The notes beneath the pieces were generated by a model. That model ran no database searches. It was given only the letters and a program-made list of their open reading frames with translations, and was not told where the DNA came from. The position numbers and the translations under genes were made by a program. A stretch of DNA of 64,000 bases from Dyella nitratireducens. Lineage in GTDB: Bacteria; Pseudomonadota; Gammaproteobacteria; Xanthomonadales; Rhodanobacteraceae. Each line of letters starts with the position of its first letter. Positions within the stretch are counted from its first letter, which is position 1. Below, piece after piece: positions 8,545-15,823 of this stretch. Location: contig NZ_BMJA01000002.1 in NCBI RefSeq assembly GCF_014642835.1, positions 992,867-1,056,866 of the forward strand, given 5' to 3'.

Positions 8545-8558
8545 CCTTGCGGGTATAC

Positions 8559-8582
8559 GGCCGCGCCCGCTGTGGCGCGGCC
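8559..8582 (+). promoter_or_regulatory. Intercistronic hairpin
   Basis: GGCCGCGCC (8559-8567) pairs perfectly with GGCGCGGCC (8574-8582) around CGCTGT. It begins 14 bp after the SPFH stop and ends just before the ribosome binding site of the next gene, so it could protect the upstream message or lower expression of the downstream gene. Confidence 0.5.
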
Positions 8583-8606
8583 TCTCCATTTTTCTGGAGA
8601 TATATG

Positions 8607-9179
8607 ATGGAATTAAAGAAATCCGATAACCCCATCGACAATGCGAGTATTGCAAAGCAGGTTCTGTCCAACCTGTTTTACGGGTGGGGATACAACTTTT
8701 ATCGTCACGAAAATCAGCTCCGTGCCGATGACTTGCTGATTCGTAGCCGCATCAGCGATTGGCTCGGCGAATCGCGCGCGCATGTGGCGGCATTGGAATC
8801 GACGTATCGGCGAAAATATCTTCCTGCACCAACGCGCGAACATCCATTCCCGGATGCCAATGCAGTCAGCCAGGCGCAGGCGCTCCAACGGATTCAGCGT
8901 GACCTGGAGAGCATGGAAACGGTGATTCGCACGGCTCCCGTCCCAGAGATGGACCGCATCCATCAGCGCCACCGCAACGAAGGCGAAACGCTTGAAGCCC
9001 TGGTGTCCGTGGATAGTGCGCTCGTGCTGCACGTAAAGAACTTGCGCGATGCCATCGTGGCGATCGACGATGGCGCCGTAGCCATTGACGCAGTTCCTGC
9101 ACTACTCAAGGCTGGCCAGATTGAAGCTACCTGGCAGCAACGCGGGCAGGTCCTATCTGCGCTCGTGGAGTCTGGTTGA
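8607..9179 (+). CDS. Hypothetical helical protein, SPFH neighbour
   Basis: This is 190 residues from the ATG at 8607, chosen over 8604 because TGGAGA ends 6 bp upstream. It is largely charged helix (WLGESRAHVAALESTYRRKY, then QALQRIQRDLESMETVIR), with no membrane segment or enzyme motif. I do not recognise a family. Its tight position behind the SPFH gene, with the same strand and a shared leader hairpin, suggests that the two proteins work together. Confidence 0.7.
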   Translation: MELKKSDNPIDNASIAKQVLSNLFYGWGYNFYRHENQLRADDLLIRSRISDWLGESRAHVAALESTYRRKYLPAPTREHPFPDANAVSQAQALQRIQRDLESMETVIRTAPVPEMDRIHQRHRNEGETLEALVSVDSALVLHVKNLRDAIVAIDDGAVAIDAVPALLKAGQIEATWQQRGQVLSALVESG

Positions 9180-9517
9180 GACGAATATTGAATGTGGCAC
9201 GCCGGCCATGCCCTTGAGCTTGCCGGCCAGCCATGCCTCAGCAACGACCCAATAATCGATGCGCTTGCTGCCGCTTTCTTACGGAGCACTGTTGCAGGCT
9301 CAGCACGTGCCGTACATCAAGTAGGCATTTGCCAGCACGTCGAATCACTCAGCACTGACAGATAGCGCGACGCATTTCATGCGAAGGTGCGGTAGTCGGG
9401 CGTGCCCATCCGAAGTGATGATCGCGACACGCCCGACAGGATGTGAAGTAGCGCGGACCGCCTGGGCTGGAACCCCAAACGGTCCGCTGGCCACCACCAA
9501 CTAGAACGGAGTCAATG
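9180..9517. other. Intergenic stretch without a convincing gene
   Basis: A minus-strand open stretch (about 9150-9275) reads IDYWVVAEAWLAGKLKG and looks gene-like for about 40 codons, but it has no start codon and no recognised family. A hairpin, GCGGACCG (9453-9460) with CGGTCCGC (9480-9487), lies 30 bp before a possible small reading frame at 9518. Nothing else is apparent. Confidence 0.4.
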
Positions 9518-9649
9518 ATGGTTATTTCGAATCTTACGGCACCCGCACCCTTTCGTGCTCCCACCCTGGTGCTTTTCTCCTACTTCACCGCCGCGCGGGC
9601 CGCGCGACGTCGAGCCAAAGTGGGCACTCGCCGAAACGGAAGCAGCTGA
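9518..9649 (+). CDS. Possible 43-residue small protein
   Basis: A short frame starting at the second ATG (9518) has ACGGAG 6 bp upstream (9506-9511). It encodes an N-terminal mixed stretch and a very basic C-terminus (AARAARRRAKVGTRRNGSS). The basic tail and the hairpins on both sides suggest either a leader peptide for the following XAC0095-like gene or a small nucleic-acid-binding protein. Coding is uncertain. Confidence 0.3.
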   Translation: MVISNLTAPAPFRAPTLVLFSYFTAARAARRRAKVGTRRNGSS

Positions 9650-9686
9650 TTCCGACAAAACGAGCAGGATTTTTCCCTGAAGCCCT

Positions 9687-9713
9687 TCACGCCGCGCGCA
9701 ACACGCGGCGTGA
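9687..9713 (+). promoter_or_regulatory. Perfect 10-bp hairpin in the XAC0095-like gene leader
   Basis: TCACGCCGCG (9687-9696) pairs exactly with CGCGGCGTGA (9704-9713) around a 7-nt loop. It ends 10 bp before the Shine-Dalgarno TGGAGA (9724-9729), a position where it could control translation or act as an upstream terminator. Confidence 0.45.
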
Positions 9714-9735
9714 CCTAAGCGTGTGGAGAACACAA

Positions 9736-10008
9736 ATGGCAGACATGCAAGGCGAGCCCCGCGGCCCGCAACTCTATCTATTGTCCCAAGACGGCTACGA
9801 AATCCTGAAACACCTGCAGGACATGCTGACCCTGATGGCGCATATCTCTTACAACGAAGACAACGCTGAGAACGGCGACACCACGATCACTATCGGTCGC
9901 GCTGAGCTTTATTTCATCTTTGAGGCGATCAACATGAAGCTTGACGAGGTGCTTGAGCCGTTAGGCGATGAGAATTGGCTCGGAGCGCAAAACCAGGCGT
10001 GGCAGTAA
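9736..10008 (+). CDS. XAC0095-like small protein
   Basis: This 90-residue acidic protein, LYLLSQDGYEILKHLQDMLT with a following ITIGRAELYFIFEAINMKLD, recalls the XAC0095 family of small helical proteins that are common in Xanthomonas relatives and have no known function. The ATG at 9736 is chosen for TGGAGA 6 bp upstream. It ends in front of a GGCGGTG/CACCGCC inverted repeat (about 10024-10052). Family assignment is from memory and moderately sure. Confidence 0.6.
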   Translation: MADMQGEPRGPQLYLLSQDGYEILKHLQDMLTLMAHISYNEDNAENGDTTITIGRAELYFIFEAINMKLDEVLEPLGDENWLGAQNQAWQ

Positions 10009-10093
10009 CTCGACCGAACGTCGGCGGTGCCTGCTGGCTATGGGTCACCGCCGCCTCGTCTGTTGAGAAAGGCAACTACTCAAGGCGATTTGA

Positions 10094-10258
10094 TCAACCT
10101 TTTGCGCGCTTGGCTTCCTGCAAGGTTTTTAGAACGCTCCGAGCGATGAGATAGTCTTCATGCTCTCCACCTTCGGGGTCCTCGTCGGCCTTTTTCATCA
10201 AATAGGCCATGTGCTGTTGAACGGCTACGATCGTGTGTGACAGCTGAAGGCTGGTCAA
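10094..10258 (-). CDS. Possible small protein of 54 residues (TTG start) or gene relic
   Basis: The minus-strand frame reads LTSLQLSHTIVAVQQHMAYL, then MKKADEDPEGGEHEDYLIAR, and a lysine-rich end. The amphipathic composition looks coded. No ATG lies upstream before the TetR operator region; a TTG at 10258 is the best start and has no clear ribosome binding site, and an internal ATG would give only 38 residues. It could be a truncated relic of a small protein gene convergent with the XAC0095-like gene. Confidence 0.35.
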   Translation of the reverse strand: MTSLQLSHTIVAVQQHMAYLMKKADEDPEGGEHEDYLIARSVLKTLQEAKRAKG

Positions 10259-10333
10259 TTCAAGAGTGTGGTGTCTTGTAATTTCAGGTGCAGAAGTTTC
10301 ACGTCTTGCAGCACTGGCGGCCTTCGAGTAATA

Positions 10334-10349
10334 ATGAGTGATGACTCAT
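10334..10349. promoter_or_regulatory. TetR operator candidate, proximal copy
   Basis: ATGAGT-GATG-ACTCAT is a perfect 6-bp inverted repeat located 15 bp before the TetR start codon. The same ATGAGTGAT half-site recurs in a longer palindrome at 10951-10970 in front of the SDR gene, so the regulator very likely controls both. Confidence 0.65.
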
Positions 10350-10363
10350 CCATTATTTGTGCC

Positions 10364-10933
10364 ATGGCTCGCCCGCTAAGCGACGTTAAACGAAACGCCA
10401 TCTTGAACGCGGCCGCCAAGTTGGTGGCGACGCATGGCACTGGCGCGTCGACGCCTCAGATTGCCCGGGCAGCCAAGGTTGCTGAGGGCACGGTCTTCAT
10501 CTATTTCGAGACCAAGGATGCGCTTCTGAATGAACTGTTCGTTGTTCTGGAGACAGGGCTGTTCAGGGCCATTGAGGAAGCGTTTCCTTTCAAAGGTGAT
10601 GCAAACGATCAGCTTCAGCACGTCTGGAGTGCCCTGATCGAGTGGGGAGCATCTCGCGCTATCGATCGTCAGGCACTGCGCCAACTCAAGGTTTCGGAGC
10701 GTGTTACGAGCGACAGCCGTGACCGATGCGCAGCTCAGTACGGCAAGGTGTTGGCGTCCATTGAAGCAAGCTTGAAGGGACGCGTAGATCCCAAACGGAT
10801 GTCGTTCTACTTGGGCCACGTGCTTATGAGCTTGGTAGAGACAACGTTGGACGCTATCACGGCGAATCCCAAGCAGCGGAACACGCTCAAGCAGGCTGGC
10901 TTCGATCTGTTTTGGAAGGGCATTCAACGCTAA
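10364..10933 (+). CDS. TetR/AcrR family transcriptional regulator
   Basis: This 189-residue protein has the TetR helix-turn-helix at about residues 8-55 (KRNAILNAAAKLVATHGTGA, then TPQIARAAKVAEGTVFIYFETKDAL) and an all-helical ligand domain. The frame is open to 10268, but an in-frame ATG at 10334 would place coding sequence over the operator palindrome, so the ATG at 10364 is preferred. It most likely represses itself and the downstream SDR genes until a small lipophilic molecule binds. Confidence 0.88.
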   Translation: MARPLSDVKRNAILNAAAKLVATHGTGASTPQIARAAKVAEGTVFIYFETKDALLNELFVVLETGLFRAIEEAFPFKGDANDQLQHVWSALIEWGASRAIDRQALRQLKVSERVTSDSRDRCAAQYGKVLASIEASLKGRVDPKRMSFYLGHVLMSLVETTLDAITANPKQRNTLKQAGFDLFWKGIQR

Positions 10934-10950
10934 ATTTTTTGCTTTTTATA

Positions 10951-10970
10951 ATGAGTGATACATCACTCAT
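10951..10970. promoter_or_regulatory. TetR operator candidate, distal copy
   Basis: ATGAGTGAT-AC-ATCACTCAT is a perfect 20-bp palindrome, 18 bp after the TetR stop and 50 bp before the SDR start. It extends the half-site seen at 10334. A site between regulator and target implies a second promoter here. Confidence 0.7.
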
Positions 10971-11019
10971 CAATTGGTGGCCAGGATGGGTCACGACAAC
11001 TCATTACCGGAGACACACC

Positions 11020-11919
11020 ATGCAAGGCTTCACGGCTAACGATGTTCCTAATCAGAAAGGAAAGTGCTTTCTCGTCACGGGAGCCAACAGTGGGATTGGT
11101 TTCGAGGCGGCGCGCGTGCTTGCTCAACGTGGCGGCCGCGTGCTGATGGCCTGCCGCAGCAAAGAAAATGCCGAGGCAGCGATAGCTCGGATTCGGGCAG
11201 AAACGCCCGAGGCCGACTTGTTTTTTTTACCTCTGGATTTGAGTGATCTCGACAGCGTTCGTCAAGCGGCCGAGCTCGTACGGAGAGAAAGTCGAATTGA
11301 CGCTCTCGTGAACAATGCGGGTGTCATGACGCCACCTCTTATGCGAACCAAGCAAGGTTTCGAGCTCCAGTTCGGTGTCAATCACCTGGCGTGTTTCGCC
11401 TTGACCCATCTGCTGTTACCCAAGCTGGTGGAAACACCGGGTGCACGGGTCGTTGTGACCGGCAGCGTCATCCATAGCCGAGGACGTATCGACTGGTCGG
11501 ACATCAACGCGGATAACAGCTATGACAAAACGCAGCGATACGCAGACAGCAAACTGGCGAACCTGCTTTTTCTCTTCGAACTCGACCGCCGTCTTCGTGC
11601 TCACCATATTCCGGTGACAGCCGTTGGCTGCCACCCTGGCATGGCATCCACGGGTTTGGGTCGCTATATGGGTGTCTTGCAAGTGCTGAATCCCCTCGTC
11701 AGCGTCATTTTGAACTCCGCCCACCGAGGTGCATGGCCGACGTTGCAAGCCGCCACTGACGTCATCAAACCCGGCGCTTACTACGGTCCCATAGGGTTCA
11801 AGGGAGTACGCGGTCGATCGGGCGAGGCATCACGTGACCCACGAGCACTCGATGCCACCGATGCGCAGCGCCTGTGGAAGCTCTCTGAGCAAATGACCGG
11901 TGTGTCCTCAGCGATCTAG
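11020..11919 (+). CDS. Short-chain dehydrogenase, retinol-dehydrogenase-like
   Basis: This 299-residue classical or extended SDR has TGANSGIGFEAA (cofactor loop), NNAG, a Ser-Tyr-Lys site around TGSVIHSRG and YADSK, and the CHPGMAST segment after it. The arginine in MACRSKENAE suggests NADP(H). The ATG at 11020 follows CCGGAGA and excludes the operator palindrome from the gene. It follows TetR and is probably de-repressed when that regulator leaves; the substrate is unknown. Confidence 0.87.
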   Translation: MQGFTANDVPNQKGKCFLVTGANSGIGFEAARVLAQRGGRVLMACRSKENAEAAIARIRAETPEADLFFLPLDLSDLDSVRQAAELVRRESRIDALVNNAGVMTPPLMRTKQGFELQFGVNHLACFALTHLLLPKLVETPGARVVVTGSVIHSRGRIDWSDINADNSYDKTQRYADSKLANLLFLFELDRRLRAHHIPVTAVGCHPGMASTGLGRYMGVLQVLNPLVSVILNSAHRGAWPTLQAATDVIKPGAYYGPIGFKGVRGRSGEASRDPRALDATDAQRLWKLSEQMTGVSSAI

Positions 11920-12007
11920 TGGCCTGACGCCGTCATCCAAGACCAAGCTTCGTGCGATCAAGAACATTGGTCCATCTGTCCCCACGTTGCCACAGTAGGT
12001 AGTAATC

Positions 12008-12814
12008 ATGAAAAAGACGATCTTTATCACTGGCGCCTCGACCGGGCTAGGCCGAGCGACCGCGCTGCTCTTCGCAAGCCGTGGCTACCACGTCATCGCC
12101 ACCATGCGGAAGCCTACCGATGACACATGGGCAAACACGCCGAATATCACGCTGCTCCCGCTTGACGTGACCGATCGAGCACAGATCGAAGCGACGGCTT
12201 CGAAAGCGATCGAGCTTGGCGGTATCGACATACTTTTCAACAATGCCGGCTCTGGCATCGCAGGCCCACTTGAGGGAACGACGGACGAACAACTGACACG
12301 TCACGTTGAAACCAACCTTCTCGGGGCCATCCGTACCACACAGGCATTTTTGCCGCATTTCCGCGAAAAGCGAAGTGGTACGATCCTTACGACAACGTCG
12401 ATCGCAGGCTTGACCGCCCAGCCGTTCGATACGCTCTATCACGCGACAAAGTGGGCGCTTGAAGGATGGACCGAGAGTCTGTCCCTTGAACTTTCACCCT
12501 TCGGGATCGCCGTGAAGTCAATCGCCCCGGGCTCGATCAAAACGGACTTCATGAGCCACATGGTTGTGAGTACACACCTTGCCTACGATGCTATGGTGCA
12601 GAAAGCGTTCGCCCTTTTCTCGTCGCCGGAGTACCAGGCTGGATCGTCGACGGCCGAGCAAATCGCCGAGGTCGCCTATGAGGCAGCCACTGACGGAAAG
12701 GACCAGCTTCGCTATATAGCCGGTGCAGACGCCAAGGAAGCCTACGCGCATCGCGTCCAACTTGGCGCCGAAAAGGCGCGCATCGCGACGCGGGAACTTT
12801 TCTTTGGAAAGTAG
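12008..12814 (+). CDS. Short-chain dehydrogenase/reductase
   Basis: This 268-residue classical SDR has TGASTGLGRATA at residues 8-19, NNAGSGIAGP, TTTSIAGL for the catalytic serine, and YHATKWALEG for the Tyr-Lys pair, with SIAPGSIKTDF after it. It starts 88 bp after the previous SDR on the same strand, consistent with one TetR-controlled unit. The region after the Tyr-Lys pair resembles the YusZ/hydroxysteroid-type SDRs; the substrate is not predictable. Confidence 0.88.
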   Translation: MKKTIFITGASTGLGRATALLFASRGYHVIATMRKPTDDTWANTPNITLLPLDVTDRAQIEATASKAIELGGIDILFNNAGSGIAGPLEGTTDEQLTRHVETNLLGAIRTTQAFLPHFREKRSGTILTTTSIAGLTAQPFDTLYHATKWALEGWTESLSLELSPFGIAVKSIAPGSIKTDFMSHMVVSTHLAYDAMVQKAFALFSSPEYQAGSSTAEQIAEVAYEAATDGKDQLRYIAGADAKEAYAHRVQLGAEKARIATRELFFGK

Positions 12815-12937
12815 ACAGCCAGCCCGGCACATGCTCTAGTCAGCGCTTTGCAGCCGATCATGATGGGTCGGCTTCACCACCGCGCTGAACAACAGCAACA
12901 ACAAGATTCCGACAAGAGACCCTGCCGATACGCGCCT

Positions 12938-14071
12938 ATGAAAAATCCGCCGCCGAGCATTATCGAAACCAAGGATCACTACCTGATTCTGGATGGTCTC
13001 CGTGGCGTTGCATCGCTCATCGTCGTCCTTTTCCATATTTGTGAAGCCTACTCTCCCGATCACCCGCTCACGCAGCCAATCAATCATGGCTACCTGGCTG
13101 TAGATTTCTTTTTTCTGCTTTCGGGCTTCGTGATTGCCTATGCTTACGACGACCGTTGGAAAAAGTTATCTGTGTCGGATTTCTTCAAGCGGCGCTTGAT
13201 TCGTTTACAACCCATGGTCGTCATGGGCATGACGATTGGCGCTGCACTCTTTTATTTCCAAGCAGGGCCTGCGTTTCCGCTGATAGGCCATACGCCTATC
13301 TGGGAAGTGCTCCTCGTGATGGTGGTGGGCTACACGCTCCTGCCGTTGCCCATGTCGATGGACATCCGCGGCTGGGGCGAAATGCATCCCCTTGACGGGC
13401 CAGCGTGGTCGCTATTCTTCGAGTACATCGCCAATATCCTCTATGCCATCGGCTTGCGAAAGTTGTCGAATCGATGGCTGTTGTTCCTGGCCTCCTTTGC
13501 TGCGGCCTTCCTCGTGCAGTTGGCGGTGTTTGGCAAACAAGGCGACGTGATCGGTGGCTGGTCGATCAATGCAGAGCAACTGCACATTGGTTTTGCCCGT
13601 CTACTCTTTCCGTTCATTGCAGGCATCCTGCTGATGCGGCTCGGCCAGCGGATCCGCGTCAAAAGGGCATTTGCAATAAGCAGCTTGCTCCTCATTATTG
13701 CTCTTTCGCTGCCGCGATTCGGCGGTAGTGAACATCTCTGGGTTAACGGCCTTTATGAGTCGGCCTGCGTGATCATCATCTTTCCCATCATTGTCGCGAT
13801 CGGGGCGGGAGCAACGCTCATCGAAGGACCTTCCAAACGTGCGGCCAAATTTCTTGGTGGCCTATCGTACCCCCTATACATCACGCACTATCCGCTCATC
13901 TACATCTATACAAATTGGATCATGAGCAGCAAGCCTTCCTTTGCTCAGAGCGTAGGTGCCGGAGCCATGGTTTTGGTTGGCAGCCTCACCATTGCCTATA
14001 TCTGTCTAAAGCTTTATGACGAACCGGTACGCAGCTGGCTCAGCCGCAGGTTTCTCACGTTCACAGCCTGA
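12938..14071 (+). CDS. Acyltransferase 3 family membrane protein (OafA-like)
   Basis: This is 377 residues with about ten hydrophobic segments. The family signature LDGLRGVASLIVVLFH lies near residue 15-30; the histidine is the presumed catalytic residue. GYLAVDFFFLLSGFVIAYAY and FFKRRLIRLQP follow as usual. These enzymes O-acylate sugars or lipids at the cytoplasmic membrane, for example in polysaccharide or antibiotic decoration. The ATG at 12938 is preferred over 12848 because the extra N-terminus is low-complexity glutamine. Confidence 0.85.
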   Translation: MKNPPPSIIETKDHYLILDGLRGVASLIVVLFHICEAYSPDHPLTQPINHGYLAVDFFFLLSGFVIAYAYDDRWKKLSVSDFFKRRLIRLQPMVVMGMTIGAALFYFQAGPAFPLIGHTPIWEVLLVMVVGYTLLPLPMSMDIRGWGEMHPLDGPAWSLFFEYIANILYAIGLRKLSNRWLLFLASFAAAFLVQLAVFGKQGDVIGGWSINAEQLHIGFARLLFPFIAGILLMRLGQRIRVKRAFAISSLLLIIALSLPRFGGSEHLWVNGLYESACVIIIFPIIVAIGAGATLIEGPSKRAAKFLGGLSYPLYITHYPLIYIYTNWIMSSKPSFAQSVGAGAMVLVGSLTIAYICLKLYDEPVRSWLSRRFLTFTA

Positions 14072-14083
14072 AGGGGGCGCGTG

Positions 14084-14459
14084 ATGGACTTCATTCAAGG
14101 TCTGCATGCTTGTTGGTGCTGATGAACCTTGGCTATGGCTATGCCTTGATTTCAAGGCCTACTGCAGCCGCAAAGCTGGAAATCGAATATCGACAAAACC
14201 CAACGCAGGTGCTTGACCGAACTCTTAACAAAGCGACGAACGATCAGGAATACTATGCATTTGCTCGGCCTGCGTGGACGATATTGATGGCCGCTTCAGT
14301 TTTGCTATCTCTCTTCTCCAGAGGGGCTGCTTTCAAGGTCTTTCATTGGGTCTTACAGCGATGTTCTTTGGAGCATTGCTTATAGATACCTTTTCCCACG
14401 CCCGTCTGCTTACTTATGTCGACATGTTGAGTCAATTGCACGATCACTTCCGCGGATGA
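14084..14459 (+). pseudogene. Frameshifted small membrane protein
   Basis: Three frames add up to one plausible protein: MDFIQGLH from 14084, then LVLMNLGYGYALISRP through TILMAASVLLSLFSRG (frame from 14110), then GLTAMFFGALLIDTFSHARL to the stop at 14457 (another frame, joined near 14340-14350). Together they give about 125 residues with a soluble loop between hydrophobic segments. I read two single-base changes. No family is recognised. Sequencing errors are the alternative. Confidence 0.5.
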
Positions 14460-14616
14460 ACAAGTCGGCCACGGCGCCGTTTCTGCTCGCGGCTGAGAAC
14501 CTAGCCAGGTTGCTAGCGTAGTCAACACACTCTCCACATCCGGCTATACTCGAATCGTTAACTGGAAGCCCGCAACTGTATATTCAGTAGTTAGAGCTCG
14601 GCGAGGAGCTTCACGA

Positions 14617-14922
14617 ATGGCGGAATACTTCAAACAAGACTGTCCACTGTGTAGCTCATCGGCCGAGTACTACTGGGTCGACGCACATAACCGCAAGTAT
14701 TATCACTGTCCAATCTGCACTTACTTCATCGTCTCCAAGCGCGCCGAGGCCTTGCTTGTAGAGGCTGGCGCTCACGTTCGCGAGGCCTATGCAGCGCGGC
14801 CTCGGCAGGCGCCAGAAGATCACTTGTTTGTCATTCTCGTTCCTTCGCAGTCTCCTTCGAGTGATGCTCCGCGTCCAAGTCTTTCTGGTTCGTTTGTGCC
14901 CAAATCGGAGATGAGACTGTAG
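14617..14922 (+). CDS. Small zinc-ribbon protein of unknown function
   Basis: This 101-residue protein has two CxxC knuckles (CPLC at about 9-12 and CPIC at about 32-35) spaced as in a zinc ribbon, followed by HVREAY and a proline/serine-rich tail. The DNA here is visibly poorer in GC than its surroundings, as is the next gene, suggesting recent gain. No ribosome-binding-site oddity is seen. The function is unknown; nucleic-acid or protein binding is the usual role of such ribbons. Confidence 0.6.
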   Translation: MAEYFKQDCPLCSSSAEYYWVDAHNRKYYHCPICTYFIVSKRAEALLVEAGAHVREAYAARPRQAPEDHLFVILVPSQSPSSDAPRPSLSGSFVPKSEMRL

Positions 14923-14998
14923 GTCGTGTCCGTTGCTCTAACTATTCGTTTAAGGCTGACGGCTACGCCGGCTCTTAACTCAAGCATTGGGGCCCTCA

Positions 14999-15604
14999 AT
15001 GGCAATCGAGGCTAGCGACCGGACGCTCGGTCTTATAAACATCTGGCAGGTACTTAGAAAACTACTTTGGGAAGTGGAGCTACTCAAGGCGATACCCACG
15101 AAACTTGTGGTTGGAATAAAGCCCATCGACGTTCTCCACGTGCAAGATGCGGGCTTGTACGCTGCAATTAACGCTGCCTCAACGAGTCTTGCTCTAGTTG
15201 ACTGGTTGTACCACACGATTCGCGAGGATCATCAGCTAATGTCGAATGCCAGAGCTACGCTGAGAAACATCCAGCTCAGCAGTGAGAAAGCGTTCCTTTT
15301 ATCTATGCGCGAGTTGTACAAGCCCATCAACGCTTGCCATCAAATCTGCAACTCAAATAAGCATTTTCACCTTCATAAACCGGACAGAAATTTTAAGGTG
15401 ATGGTGGCGGAAATCATCATGGAGCATCCGGATGGATCGACAAACATAAGCACGGTCCCTCACATCATGCAAAACGGTGAGGGGACTGATGGGAGCATGT
15501 TGATCAGCGATATGTTGGTTAACTTGGGTGTGTGGTGGGAAGACGTGCTTGTTAAGATTGGAGTGCCAGGGCGCGATCAGTTCCTCACTCGGAGCGAGCT
15601 CTAA
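14999..15604 (+). CDS. Hypothetical protein, accessory
   Basis: This 201-residue protein is mainly helical in the first half (IWQVLRKLLWEVELLKAIPT, then STSLALVDWLYHTIREDHQL) with a histidine-rich patch (NSNKHFHLHKP) in the middle. There is no membrane segment, signal or known motif. The start is the ATG at 14999; a TTG at 14987 is possible. It shares low GC with the zinc-ribbon gene 76 bp upstream. I do not recognise it; the pair has the look of an accessory insertion. Confidence 0.55.
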   Translation: MAIEASDRTLGLINIWQVLRKLLWEVELLKAIPTKLVVGIKPIDVLHVQDAGLYAAINAASTSLALVDWLYHTIREDHQLMSNARATLRNIQLSSEKAFLLSMRELYKPINACHQICNSNKHFHLHKPDRNFKVMVAEIIMEHPDGSTNISTVPHIMQNGEGTDGSMLISDMLVNLGVWWEDVLVKIGVPGRDQFLTRSEL

Positions 15605-15823
15605 CCATTCGTCCAAACGGAAGCGCGAAAAATAGCGTGCTGCTTAACTCCGGCGCTATACCAGCCCATGACTCTTCCGCAATTTCCGCCGCAAGTTATC
15701 GAATGCATCCGACGCGTATTCGCGCAAGCGTGCGCAAAAACGCAACGCCCGAATGCATTCCCCATAGGGAGAGGCACCGATGCTCACCTGACCGGTCTTC
15801 GAAGTTCTGGGGCAACGAGGGAC

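Noticed and set aside
14617-15604. Low-GC gene pair considered as a defence system
   Set aside because: Neither protein shows a nuclease, NTPase, TIR, reverse transcriptase or other effector motif; only base composition and position support accessory status.
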